Under the pieces are notes generated by a model. It saw only the letters and a program-made list of their open reading frames with translations, made no database searches and was not told the DNA's origin. Of a stretch of DNA of 64,000 nt, positions 12,401 to 25,259 are shown piece by piece (within the stretch, counting starts at the first letter, position 1; the number at the start of each line of letters is the position of its first letter). The stretch comes from Monarcha castaneiventris obscurior (Eukaryota; Chordata; Aves; Passeriformes; Monarchidae), in the NCBI GenBank assembly GCA_026261815.1, contig JAMPIT010000417.1:6543501-6607500 (forward strand), given 5' to 3'. A program made the translations under genes and the position numbers.

Positions 12401-15400
12401 GTCTTCCATGTTCAGAAAGTGGTGGGGACCTGGTACATGCAGTGCCATGCCCTTGTGCTAGCATATCCTGGCCATTCCAGCTCTGGGCTTGGGTCAGCCT
12501 CAGGCTGTTTTCAACAGAACAAATTCTGACCTGGTATAGCTGTGCCCTGACCTGTCCCATCTGCCTTTGCTGAACCACTTTATTTACTTCCAAGAATAAA
12601 CTTGAGATGGATTCTGCCTGTTTCAGGCTTCAACTCCAGTGCCATCTCCTCCTGTGGATGTTGCCACGTTCCTTGCTTTCCCATCCCCAGAGAAGCTGCT
12701 GCGACTAGGACCAAAGTGCTCGGTGCTGATAGCTCAGCAGGTAGGTGAGCTGGTGCTTTTCTGGGCTTGATTTTTCTGTCAAAATTGTTTAATTGCCAGA
12801 GGTGATAACTTGACCTAGATTTGCATCTTTTCTCCAGTGATCCCAAAGAACCTTATGGAAGCAGATGATGCAGTTAATGCTTAAACTGGCATCTGAGCTT
12901 CTACACAAAGTAATTTCATTTGTTGCTTGTGCCTTGTCACATGGCCAAGGCAAAGCTGATGTCAGTCAGCTCAAGGCTGTAATTCTTGCCACAGCCCTAG
13001 CAGATACCCATGTTGTGTAGCTGTCTAGCAGTGAACTGATCTCTCTTTTTCTCTTTCAGACAGATACATCTGATGTAGAGAAAGTAGTTGCAACTCTCCT
13101 AAGGATATCCTCAGTCTTCAAAGATGAAGCCCCAGTGAAAACAGCAGTGCATGAAACAACAGGTGACTGGGCCTTTCTTCGCTTTGTGGTGTGACCTGAT
13201 TCAGTGCCATAGACACCACTGCAAGGTGGGATAAGGCCTCTGTGGGCCAGGCCATTGGGCCTTTGTCCCTGGCAGATAACAAAATGCCAAGCTTGTGCCC
13301 TGTTGTTGTGTGGAATGGAAGATTCATTCTGAACCTGGCATATTTTGCGCTTCCAAAGCTTGGCAATGACTCTGTTGTAGTGAGCCACTGCTGCCCTTAC
13401 TGCATCTCCTTGATGCTGGGCTCTCAACAGCCAGTAGTTCTGTGTTTCAAGGTCAGTTACCTTTCCAAGGCTGTTTATTTAAAAAGTGTTTTGCAGGAAG
13501 TAGCCTCCCTCATGTAGTGTTATGAGACTGTAAAGAGAGACCTCCTAGTGGATGTCTCCCTTTATCAGTCTGAAACATCTTTAATTTCTTCAGGAAGCAG
13601 AGATTTCCAACATGGGGCAAGACACAGAAACCAATCTTCAAACAAGGGACTGTTTCTCACACTGTATTGTGGAGTAGTAATTTGGGTCAGGTCTGATTAG
13701 TGTGTAGACTAATAATATCCCTTCATGTTTTTGCTTGAAAATAGGAATTTCCAAACATTCCTGGCTATCTGACCACTGCCTTCCATCTTTTTTGAATCCC
13801 CCAGCAGTTCATTTCTCCCATACCTGAACTACCAATCAGTATTGTGCAAAAGAACTGGATCAATTATTTTTAAGACCATTTAAGGTGGTGTACTGTGCAT
13901 TTCCCTAGTTTGGAATTTTTGTTTGGAATTCATAGACATGGTGAAACTGTAGTCTTACAAACAGTAACACAGTAGTTCTCTGCAGTTGGTTATGGGTCCA
14001 GTCAGTGAAAAATAGTCAGTTGGCACCTCACTGAGCTAGTGCACCTTGGCTCATGCCTGTTACGAGTTGCCTCCAGTAAAAAATGGAACAAAGGATATTA
14101 TTGTTGTCTGAAGTGTGTTTGTGTCTGTCTTTATCTTTATTCCTGCTTCTTCAGGAAAGGTAGAACCTGGCAATTACTTTCCTTCCATAAAAGTAGCCAT
14201 CAGCTGACAGTGAGGGCCCTGGTTAAAGTCTGGCACTGTTCTACCGCTGCTCTAGTGAATTCTGCCCATTCTAAGAAAACAGAATTGTCAGAGGTCAAAA
14301 ATGGGTTGCCTTGCCCACCCTGTAAACATAAGAGGTTAAAGCACTGGCTTGCCCATTGTTTGTGGCACAGTATTGGTCTTGAGGGAGCCCAGAAAACAGC
14401 TGAACAAACTTTCTCATTGTGTTCTCTCATTCCTTGTGGTTTCAAATGAAAGGTGAATTGTTGCTGGCCTTTAAGAAGTCAAGGCTCTACCTCTTGGTGC
14501 TCTAGCTCATCTGATCATGTTTATGTGCTTGTATGCACATAGCATGCATGCTCAAATGCACTGGGCAGAGCATCTGGTGGTGCATAGGACTGGGGTGTAC
14601 TGCATCTGAAGGTTGACAGTGTGGGAATTCTTGTGTGGGCTTTGTTTTGTTGGATTTCTTGAATTTGTTTTTTTCTCCCTTATACCTCAGGGGTTTTACT
14701 TGACTGAGTGTTTCAGAGCTTATAGCTATAGAGACAAACGAAATCTTAACAGATACAATGTCACAAAAGTCATTTAACAGATGAATTTCTGTATGATCCA
14801 TCTTAATCTTAAAATCCATAGGTGTCCTTTTTCTGTATTGCTAAAAATAATGTGCTTATCTCTTTTTAGATGCCTTGATGAAAAAAGCCTTCAGTTCTGC
14901 CACATTTAATTCAGATGCATTCATCACAAACCTCTTGGTCCACATGGGGCTACTTAAGGTGAGGAAGCAGGAAAGAGTTAAGTCATGGTCTGTTTAGGCT
15001 GTTGAAGACCAGACTGGCAGGATTTTGGGTAATTATGTTGCCATGGAAGCAGCTGCGTGCCTGTGCATGCCTGATGCCCAGGGACAATGGAAGTCTGCAG
15101 GTCCAGCAGAAACTGCAAATTGGAAGGTTGCATTGGGATGAAGAATGTCACCTTTTTGTACATCTCCTGCTTAATGTGCTATGCATTCTTTGTCATCCCC
15201 TGAAGGTAGGGAGGATCAGGTAGGGCAATAGTGCTGCTGCTGGACTGTGGTGTCCATAAAAGCCATGTCAATATTATTAGTTAATGGGGTCCTTTAGGGC
15301 ATTTCTTGAGAGCATGTCTCAAAAATTTTTATCCGCTGCTCATGCCAGATCAGTGGCATTCAACTTCATGCTTTGGAGACTCTTTGCCAAATGCTAGTGT

Positions 15401-18400
15401 TTTTAGTTACAAGGAATAAAATTATTGTGAGAAGATGGAGGGTCAGTAGGAAGCCTGATTTGCATAGAATTAGTAGCTTTCTTTTCAGTGAGGTGACTGT
15501 GGAGAGGTTCTGTCTGCAGACTTAAACACCTTTGCCTGCATGTGCTACAAGGGTTAATGTTTTTCCCTGCCTCAAGACCTGGAAGCTGAGAATGGAAACT
15601 TGGACTAAGACAAATCTAAACTACAGAGAAGCCATAATCTGTTATAGCAGCCTGCTATTAAATAGGTTTATGAATGTCCTTCTGGTAATAGCCAGGCTGG
15701 GTTCCAGACCCTCGTTGATGTGCATGGATATGACTTAATTGCCTAAAAATCAGTTTAGCCTCTCCCTGTGTTCATTGTCTACTGGACCAACACTGAGCTT
15801 CCCACTTCTCAGATCAGTGGAACCTAAGGTGGCAGAATTCCTGTTTTGAGGACTGCCACCTACCTCTTGCTTATCTGGAAAATAGCAATATGCATGAGGC
15901 ACAAAGCACAGACCTGTGCTCCAGAAGAGTTCTTTCAGGCCAGGAAGTGCCACTGATGATAAAGCCCTGGAGGATCAGCCTGCTGATTGTCATATGTGAT
16001 ATGCCTAATTCATCACCATCCCTCTACATGTGGGGAAGGTGCATACTCCATTTTCAGTCCTATGTAGCCGGAAGCATGTGAGCAACAGATATTCTTAATA
16101 CTGTGAACTCCAAGGTCATACAGCAGGAACACAGGTCTATGCCCTGTCTGCAGAATGAGGGGCTTTGTTGAAATGCCTGTGGAGAAATAAATGAAAGCAC
16201 TGTAAGAGTTGGGACACGTAGGGTAGCATCACATTAGGAGTAAGAATAACGTGTGTCGTGTAAGTGAGGGGATGAGTATTGGCTTTATCTTGTACTAACT
16301 GTGAGACCAGTTCTGGGAACACTGCATCAGGTTCTGGAGGGAGCCTGACAAAGCTGGAGATGGTATAAAAATGAGCTACAGAATAATACAAAAAATTGTT
16401 AAGGCAACTGAATGCTTTATGGATTGAAGTCTGGTGAAATTTCTCAGGAGAATACTTGGACACAGAGCCTCTGAGAAGATCTGGCTGTTTCACTTGCAGG
16501 TTAACTACTTCCCTTTCCCTATTACTACTGCTGTCAGTTGATAAGTACTAGAATGTTCTTGATGTATTATTTCAGGTGCTGGTGCTGGGAGACTGGAATT
16601 GGCCACCTTTATCTTGTACTTAATCTAGTGACCAGCTTTTTCTGCTACATTCAGCAGAGAATTCATTGTCTGTGAATTACAGTGGGTTAAATCAAATCCC
16701 AGTTGTCTGATGTCTGACTTCTTGTCCATTTCTCAGAGTGAAGAGAAGATCAAAACTGTTCCAAGCCTCTATGGTATTCTTATGACCTTGAACCATATGG
16801 TCCAGCAGGATTATTTCCCTAAATCCCTGGCCCCAGTTCTCTCGGCTTTTGTTACAAAGTGAGTATTGTATTTGCCATGCAGTCTTCTCTGTGGGAGCTT
16901 GTGAAACTGTTTGAGGGTTAATAGCTACATGTAAGCTGTTGTGAAAGCCCACTAAATGCCTGGTCTGAAATTGAGAATTAATATCTTAATGGGCCTCTAT
17001 TTTATCTTGTTTACTGCAGTATGTAAGGTTCAGAGTTTAAAAAAATCTTAATCCCAAAGAAGGAAAAGTGGGAAGTTGGCTTTGCAAGGAAGGGGCTCTG
17101 AAGCAGAGACTGCTAATGCCTCTCACAGAAGAGCTGTTTTGAGCTTAAGGAAACCTGCTGGGTTTCTGGCCACTGCTTGAGTGAACTGTGGGTACACTGG
17201 GGTCCAACTATGCCCTCCAAGTCATCCTTCAGAGTTAAGAGGGTCAGCAGAGCTCTACCAGAGTTGGCATGCTGTGAGACACTGAACACCAGCAGCTGAA
17301 AACTGCAAAATGCAAAGGCTGAATTTGTTTTTAAATGGACCTTCTTACTGTGACAGTAACAAAGTTAGTCATTTTTCTGAGAACTAAATTGGGAGCATAA
17401 GTACTGAAGAAGCTGCTTTTACTGACTGCCTGTACTTAATGTTGTTACTTCCACTATAGAACCAACCCCTGTGCCCACCAGCTTTAGTTTTTTTAATGTA
17501 TTAAATAGCTATGGAAACCATATCTCTCCTGAATTTAATCAGTGCCAACTTCAGCATTGATGAGATTTAGGGGAAAAAACCCCACCAAATAGACTTGCAA
17601 TAGGTTGCATACTACTGTTTAACAGTCAGAGGAGAAACAGTCCAAAAATGTCACTTTAGGCAAAACAGCAGAGGCCTGAAATCAGTTTGGAGCTTGGTGG
17701 CTGGCTCAGCATGGACCATGTGCTGGGTAGGGAGAGAGCAGCTTTTTAGCAGGTTCCAGAGTGAAGCTTAAGCCTTCTGAATTTCATGGTGTATGGGTTA
17801 TATGCAGCTGCTTAGGATCCCTTCCTGGTGAAAGGTGGAGGCATGAGATAGTTGTGGCCTCTCTCAGTGGAAGGCAGAAGGCAGATCTGTCTGCCTTCCT
17901 GTGGTATGTGCTGGTGCTAATGCCAAGCCTCCACTGTCCCTGGTGCTATGAAATTCTTTGAGCTGAACTTTTCTGCCTTGGAAACCTGTTGCAAGCTGTG
18001 TTTTTATAGGGAAACTTTTGTCCTGTGCTGCATAATGAAGGCCACACTAGATACAAGCAATCTATCTTCGTTAGATGAACATAGGCATTTCTTAGTGTTT
18101 TCCCTCAGGGAGCAAGGACAACAGCTGTGTGAGCACTGCTCAGCAGTAACTGAAACATCCCTGTGTTATCAGCACTGCTTCCAGCACAAACACTGCACCT
18201 CCTGTGAATAAAATTAACTAGCCCAGCCAAAACCATCACACAGCTTCTCAATTAACCACCATCCCCTGTCTCTTCTTGGAATTCAGCCAGAGTAAAATCA
18301 CAATCCTAAAGTTAAACCTCTACCTAGTAATAGTCAGAGCTCATCTGGCTTGTTTCTGCAACAAATCTATGTCCACTCTGTCAAACCCATGATTCCTTCA

Positions 18401-20453
18401 CTTGCAGAAAACTGGTATGCATTTTTGTGGTATTTTCTATTTTTTTTCTTCTTCTGGTTTGCAGTTAGCTCTTTTGAGATTTTAGAGCTGTAAAGTTCTT
18501 GTAGCTGCCTAGGCCAGAGCCCTGCTATTTTTCACTGCAAGGGGCTTCTGGAGTAGTCACTTACCTCCTTCTTTTTGTGACAATTTGTTGTTGTAGGCAG
18601 TGTTCTCTATTCAATAATAATTACAGAATTATGGATACAGACTGTAAACAGCATCCATCTTACTCTGCTTGCTGTCAAGCCTTTTTTGGGTTTTCTGGAC
18701 GCAAGAGGGTGCTGTGAATCCACATGTGCTTTTCCATAATTTTTTAGGTGGAAATACTGAAACTATATGGATATCTGCCTGCCCACTTGTGACTTGCTGG
18801 AGGTGATAGGGTTTTTGTTTGGTTGGCTTTTGTTTTGGGGTTTTTTTTTTTTTTTTGGTTGGTTTTAGGGGTTTTTTTTATGCTGCTCCTTGCTGTTGAA
18901 CTGCATCACATCACTGGTCTCTTTCAACAGTCTGTAGCACAGAGTGGCAGGCAGATAACTCCACAGCAAATAAGGAGGATTTTATTGCTAGAGGAGGCTT
19001 AGTGTTTAGGAGAGGGGGCTGAGGGATCTTGTCTGTGATCAACATCAGCAGTCCAGGTTCTCTATTTCCAAAAATGGGCAGCTGCCTGGATGGAGCCAGC
19101 CCCCTCATTGCAAACAGGGCTGGGTCTTCCAAAGATGAGGGCTGAATTACCTCTCCCAGCCACTTTGAAAATAAACTCCAAGCTGAAATTCTGGGACACT
19201 GTGTGTTCAGTGTGAGGCATTGAGTGATTCTTGGGGGGGAATAAGAAGTGTTAAGTCTTCTCCAAGATGTGCTTCTATTAAATGGCAGCAGCCATGGAGT
19301 GCTGTACCAAACAACCTCTGCAACTCTTGTTCCTGTGCTGTGTACCTGGAGGAGAACTCCTTGCTCCTTCCTGGATATTCCACTATTTCAGCTCAGTCTT
19401 CTTTCCCAAATTGAGTAGGCTTTACAGCTGTTCATTGTTAAAGGTTATTTTGCTGTGGTGAGGTGGGAGAGAGGTAAAATTAATGATTTGCATTCTCAGA
19501 ACAGTGGAAAACATTGGATTAAAATTCTTTGGAGGAAGTTCCCTAATAAATGGATAGAGACTGGTAGAAGTTTCAGTGATGCTGAGCCAGCAGTTAGCCT
19601 GCAGAAACAGAAATATACATTACTGGGAGGCGATGGGAACACTACAGAAACTTAGCCTCATGTTAACCCTGTTTTGAGTGTATTACCATTGTTTAATTCC
19701 AGGGACCAGATTATTCTGTGTAAATCTGATTACCTATTGCAACTTCTGCAATTTCAGGTGATGTTCTGCAGGTTCTGTGGGCTGTTTGTAAGGCACCATG
19801 AAAGGTGGCCCAGCAAAGCCAGTCAGGTGCTAATTTGACCTCAGGGAAGGAGAGGGACAGGAGGTTATGTTACCTCTTTAAAAGACTTAAAAAGTCCCAA
19901 GACCAAAGTCACCATTAGATTATAGATAGCAGATGACTTGGTGAGAAAAGATGTGAGTGCTCCTGTGTTTTGGGGCTCTAAACAGTGAAACTTTATGGAA
20001 AATCCCATTGCCAGAAGAGGTGGATGGGGGTTTCCACCCCCACCCCCATCATCCTACCCAAAATGAGACACTGGACTGCAGACATAAAAGTCAGCAGCAG
20101 ATTGTTTATAGTTATGGAAATAAAAGTTCTGATTCTTGGCAACTGTCTTCCTGACTTGGACTTAGCATCAGGACAGAGAGTTTTCCACAGCAAGCTCTGA
20201 AGGGGAAGCAGTGATCTGGGCAGCAATGATGGAATGGTTTTGGAAGACATAACTGAGGGTAAAATTTGTAGGTTTGGGGGCATACATGCGCAATGCATTG
20301 GAAATAGTGTTTATTTGCTCAGTCAAAGGCAGACACAAAGCCATTCTTAAATTCAGTATTTTAAATCTCTCTTCTTTCCACAGACCAAACCGTGCTCTTG
20401 ACTCCTGTTCATTTGCTCGCCACATGCTCTTACAGACCCTCCACCAGCTGTAA
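3439..20453 (+). CDS. RANGAP1: Ran GTPase-activating protein 1 (15 coding exons)
   Basis: The protein stimulates GTP hydrolysis by Ran at the cytoplasmic side of the nuclear pore, which drives the nuclear transport cycle. Coding exons: 3439-3550, 4681-4808, 5750-5809, 6472-6651, 7501-7635, 8808-8966, 9139-9252, 10727-10826, 11511-11595, 11988-12138, 12627-12740, 13060-13162, 14870-14958, 16737-16858 and 20384-20453. All junctions are GT-AG and keep frame, giving 573 aa against about 587 in mammals. It starts [18 protein letters not shown], with A at -3 and G at +4. Leucine-rich repeats span about residues 40-355. An acidic run follows at 359-384, then a C-terminal helical domain that binds UBC9. 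The SUMO motif LKSE has its lysine at residue 510 (524 in human), and the intron falls directly after that lysine. CHADL follows on the same strand. Identity is very secure; the exons were read by eye. Confidence 0.97.
6946..6975. repeat. perfect 11-bp inverted repeat in RANGAP1 intron
   Basis: ATATTATCCAT at 6946-6956 and ATGGATAATAT at 6965-6975 are exact reverse complements around an 8-base loop. They can form a short AT-rich hairpin. No function is known to me. Confidence 0.6.
11990..12068 (+). repeat. GAG/GAT-rich triplet tract encoding the RANGAP1 acidic run
   Basis: The tract is in frame inside the exon at 11988-12138. It codes for residues 359-384, in which 25 of 26 residues are Asp or Glu with one Gly. 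It separates the leucine-rich GAP domain from the SUMO-bearing C-terminal domain. Near-pure GAG/GAA/GAT codons make it prone to length change. Confidence 0.85.
18810..18879. repeat. T/G-only low-complexity tract in RANGAP1 intron
   Basis: The + strand here is almost entirely T and G, with runs GGGG, a 16-base T run, GGTTGG and AGGGG. It could fold into a weak G-rich structure. It resembles the reverse complement of the A/C tract at 51562-51618. Confidence 0.7.
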
Positions 20454-21190
20454 GAGACAGGAGATATGCCCTTCCTTCCTCCCTCATGGGACTGTCATCA
20501 GCAGAGAACTCGGAGCTGTGTAGTGGCAGAGGATTCCAGAGCTTGTACAGACATGCTGTTTTTTTTTTTTTTCCCCTGCAGGAAGTCTGTCCTTCCTTCT
20601 GCTTTCATAAACTTGAACAAATCTTGCTGAATTGTCTTCCTACTCCTCTTGAAGCGATTCCCTGGTCTGTAGGGCAGGTGCTTATGCTAAAATAAGTCTG
20701 TACTGCTGTGAGCTCAGCATGAATTGAAGAGTTCTCCATTTCGGTTGCATTGGCAAGGGTGTGCCAAGACTAACATGGGGCCCAGAAGAGCTCTCATCTG
20801 GATCAACCCAGTTGGGCATTTTATCTTATTGGACTTTGACTCCTGCCTTATAGCATTTAGTACTGTGCCATAGGGAGGCTGTGCTGCTGCTGCTGCCCCT
20901 GCTTCTCTGGGCCACAGGGGTGCTGCTCATGGGTCAGAGGGGTGAGGTGTGATCCCCTCTGGTTCTTTCAAGTCTGTTGTCAAAGGCAGTGTGTGGCTGA
21001 CTTTTATTTTAATATACTCTTCCCCTTCTGCTGTGGCTTGGAATATTTGTGTAGTGTGGCTGATCCTGGTGGCCATTGCTTAAGGGAGCAAGCATATTTT
21101 ATTGTAAATTTTTACCATTGCCTGTGTTGTTCATTTTTCCTGCCCTCTTCCTTCTCACCCTAATTAAATAAGCTCGGTTTGGAAATTAAT
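20454..21190 (+). other. RANGAP1 3' UTR (extent inferred)
   Basis: This follows the TAA at 20451-20453 with no further open frame of interest. The right edge is set by the ATTAAA at 21163-21168, so the UTR would be about 0.73 kb. The true cleavage site is not visible. Confidence 0.55.
21163..21168 (+). terminator. candidate poly(A) signal ATTAAA for RANGAP1
   Basis: This is the commonest variant hexamer, about 710 bases after the stop codon. No AATAAA was noticed between the stop and this point. It is a plausible but unproven 3' end. Confidence 0.45.
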
Positions 21191-21199
21191 ACAATCCAT

Positions 21200-24100
21200 G
21201 AAATTCCTGTGGAATGTTCCCTTTCTCTTCCCTTTGACAAAACACTGGGCCTGTTGATGTGTTTCAAAGCCAAGCATGTGTAAGAATATGGAGAGAGAAG
21301 GCTGTGTTTTTCTCTTGCACTGAACAAGTAGCAGCAAATGCTACTAAAGCTGTCTGGAGGATTGTCCATGTGCCCATATGAGTTTGTGTTACCTGCCTGT
21401 ACCACTCCTGAGCACACAAAATCACAGGCTGGTCCTGCTCCATCTTCTTCCAAGCCTCTGGGAATGAACACATCTCTTTAGGCAGCGCAGAGTTGTTCCT
21501 TCCCTCTCTGTTTTTGGTTGGAGACTGTTCATCCTCCCTTACGTTGACATGCAGGATAAGTAGTCCCGGGAAGAAGGCAAGGAGATGGAGTTGGCTGTCC
21601 CTTTGTTGTGAGAGGCAATGTGTGCCACAGCTGGCACATGCTTGGCCTGGAAGCAGGAAAAGCTGGTGTGAACTGACAGGGTATGCAGCAGCATGGACAG
21701 AAAAAAAGGTTTGAGACACTGGGATGAAACAGTGTGTGGTATGTGCCAGATCTATTTGTATGCACCCTTTGCTTAAATTCCTCCAGTATGTGAGCCTGTT
21801 CTGGTGAAACTGGGGTGGCTGGAGGAGGTTTAGTGTGGTTGTGATCCAGCAGGCTCAGGAAAGTCTTATCATTCTGGTGGCAAAGTGCTGGCTTTTGTGT
21901 AAGAGCAGTGTCCCTTCATTAAAAAGAGGCTGCCCTAAGGCTAAGAGCAAAATGCATTTTATTCCAATTTCCCGGGCTGAAGCTGAACTCCCCTGTGTCC
22001 AAACTGGTAAAACTCAACTGAAGGTTGATTTTTATCTGCACCTACAGGAGTTTCAATCACCCCAGTCTCAGCCCTGCCTTCTCCACCTCATCCTGTCCTT
22101 GTTAAGTTTTTCTGTGAGCTTGAGGGCAAAACTGAGACACAAAAAAACCTTTCTGTAAGTAGTTTCTGTAAGTCTTGAACCTAGTGTAGCTTTCTTTGAA
22201 GCTTCCTGGTCTGTTGCTGCTCTTTGTGTCCCTCTGCTGTGGAGAAGGGTCATGAAGAAGAGGAATGTGATGCAGAGGCCAAGCCATGAGGTCAACCTCT
22301 ACAGGAGTCCATCTGCAGTGGGTCCCATGGATCATGTTGTGTGGCAAGGTCCTGTCTGTGCCAGGAGCCTGGAAAGGCCAGAAGGATCTGCTGCTTGCAT
22401 GAGGACCTGTGTGCCATGTTGTGGGGGCAACCTGTGCAACAAGCCTTGAGTAGCCAAGCCATAGCAGCAGGCAAGTGTAAGGGGTTGATCCAGTAAGTTT
22501 TTTCAAAAACAAACAATATTTAGAAATAAGATTTTCACCTGGTATTTAGTGTCAAGATGAGATGTCGGTAGGAAAAAGGGGAGTATGAGGGTAGAATCAA
22601 TAGTCTCTGTGGAAGACAGATTTGCTTCTAGGTAGGACATGGACTCAGAATTGCCTTAAAATTGCATTATGCTTCTGGATTAGGAAAAAAAAGGCTGGGA
22701 ATTGCTAACTCTGGTTTCTATCAAAAATGCTCCCAGAGGATGACTTTCCCTGTGGTGCTCTGGAGGAATGTGGGGTCATTCCAGTGCTGCTTCAGCCTGT
22801 CTTGTGCAGCCATTTCACCCCAAAAGCACTGCTGTTGTCAGACTTACTTTTAGTTTGATTTTCTTCAGCCCAGCAAGTCAGGGGTGGTGCTCTGCATGGA
22901 GCAGTTCTGGGCATGTCTGGGAGCAGTGAAACCCTGTAGCAGTACTAATGGGATCCAGCTCCTTGCACACAGAGGTCAAACAAATGGGAAGCAAAAGTAT
23001 CTGGCCTGGCAGAGGTGGGTTAGGCCCCCAACAAGTGGAAGTTCAGGTGTGCTGCCTTCATGTCCCATGCCCCATCAGGGAGAGCAAAGACCAGCTGCCT
23101 CCCTGCAGCCTCAGTAGAAACTGAAGCTGGTGAGATCATTGCTGAATAAATGAACAAAATAAAAGCCTGGGGTGAGGCTGGGAAAAGGCCAGATCTGGCA
23201 TTCAGTGCCTGGTATCACAACTTGCCCTTTCCATGGTTCTTCAGCAGAGCCCAGGCCACCACCAGGGAGGTTTTGCTGGCCAGGGGAGATGATGGAAGGG
23301 CCAGGCAGAGGGGGGAGCAGGGTGAGCTGGACAGTGGCCAGAGTTGTGCTGGGGGTGATGGTGGATGCAGTGGGTGATTCCACATTGGCTGGCAGGTGGG
23401 GTTGCTGCTGAGATGCTGGGTGGCCAGTGCCAGGTCAGACAGGTTGTAGTTCTGGTGGAAGTGGTCAAGTTTCCCCAGACCACTGAAACTGCCTGGCTGG
23501 AGCCATTCTACCACACTGTCCCTTAGGTGGAGGTCAGGGATGGCTGGCAGGTCTGGGAAGAAGCCAGTGTCCGTACTGGGACATACTGGTTCTGGTGGCT
23601 GAGATTGCTGAATAGAGGGAAGGAAATACTAGTATCAAACCTTCCAGATTTTTGTCAGGCTGCAGATCTGCTCCTGTTCCCTGGGAGAGTGAAACAGTCT
23701 GGGAGTAAAATGAATGCCTCCATATCCTTCTGTAAGCTAATGATGTCACACAGGCACTGCCACCCCAGCCTCTTCTAAACAAGCAAAGAAACAAAATGAG
23801 GAGAGTGGAGGGCTGTAAATGTGGCATGACTGGTCAGCTGCCTCTCCTTTTGCTCAGGCCTACCACTGCCATTGCAATGCTGGCTGGATGTCACCTTTCT
23901 GCCCTGCACCTCTGTAGCTCCTGTGACTAACACAGCCTGGGAAGGCAGAGCCCGGGAAACGGTGAATGCAAACCCAATATGGGCTTTGCCGGGCTGGTGC
24001 TCCCAGCCCCCGGTGAATCGAGGGGGAGGCAGTTGTCTGGGTTGCTGCCCTCTCTCCAGGGGTGGCTTACCCTTCCTCCCCCCGTCCTTTTCCTCCTCCC

Positions 24101-25240
24101 ACGTTTCTGGCTCTGCCCGGTGAGAGCTGCTGGGAAAGCAACACAACGGGGCCCATTCAGTTCTCACTCCTGCAAGGAGAGCAAACACTGGTGCAGGAGC
24201 TCGGCAGCTGCTAGACGGGGCAGGGGACGCTTTCCTCTCTTCGCCACGTCTTGAAGTCCAGGTACTCCCAGCCCCGGGTGTGTGAACCCTCTAGGTGTGT
24301 GGGAGGGAGTGATGGGATGATGCCTGGCATGTGGCAGTGCTCCAGGCACAGCACGGGGACCGAGTTTGGGGGCATTACATTGGTGTCACTGGTGGGTGGG
24401 TGCACAGGAGGGGGCTGCCCCAGAGTGTGTGTGGGCTGCAGCAGGACTAGCTGTGACAGCAGGAGGGCAGAGTTGGGGCATGGGGCTACAGGGGATGATG
24501 AGCTACAGTGGGCATGGGGCTGTGCACCACAGTGGCTTCACAAGTTTGAGCCTTGCAAACCCCACTGCTGCTGTCTCAAAGCTTAGGGGGGGTGTATTGG
24601 TCATATCTGCAGCTTGCTGCCTCCTGTGTTTGCCGCAGCCTTGGCCTCTCTCTGGTACCCTCTCCCCGGGGGCTCATTCCTGCCCAGCCAAAACCAACCC
24701 GTCCTTCCTGCAGCTAAACAGTAGAGTTCTATTCCAAACACTGCTATGAATAGGTATGGGGGGAAGCAGGGAGCTTGCAGGGTAGGAGGCAGGAAGCTGG
24801 GAGGCAGATGTCCAGGATGGTGGAGACATGAGACATCTGCCACTTTAAAGGGTAGCAGCTCAGAAGCCTGTGTGATCACATTCCCTGGATGGCTATACCT
24901 GCTTGCCTTACAAAAGCAGTTGTAGGAGGGATATTGATAGTTTGTGTAGACCCAAGGCAATCTTAAGTTAGTGATATGTGAAGAAAACAGGAGGGTGCGG
25001 TGGGTGCCTGCTTCAAGCCCCCTTGCCTGTGAGTGACCTTCACTTTTCATTCCAAGTATTCCTCCTCTCTTTTCAACTCCCTTCCTCATTTACAACATGT
25101 GAAATCACAGTGTGAGGAGCAAGAGACCCACTAGGTCACAGCAACAGCCCTCTTGGCACATGGGGTGCCAAGGAGGTGATGCTGTTTGGGGATGCATGGG
25201 AACCCAGCCTCTCTCCTGGCCTTACTGCTGTCTCTCCCCA
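21200..25240. other. intergenic region RANGAP1-CHADL, no gene seen
   Basis: This is about 4 kb between the RANGAP1 3' end and the CHADL start codon. Open frames up to about 160 codons occur on both strands, but none resembles a known protein and they overlap in conflicting frames. GC rises from about 22.9 kb onward. A promoter and any untranslated first exon of CHADL should lie here, since an acceptor-like CCCCAG/CCACAG sits just before its ATG. I cannot place them. Confidence 0.5.
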
Positions 25241-25259
25241 GCCACAGGTGCCCTCTGAC

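Noticed and set aside
3439..20453. RANGAP1 as a retrocopy or pseudogene
   Set aside because: All 15 coding exons have intact GT-AG junctions and the joined frame is open from ATG to TAA.
24601..25089. 162-codon minus-strand frame upstream of CHADL
   Set aside because: It has no known family and conflicts with open + frames. It is in a GC-rich stretch where chance frames are common.
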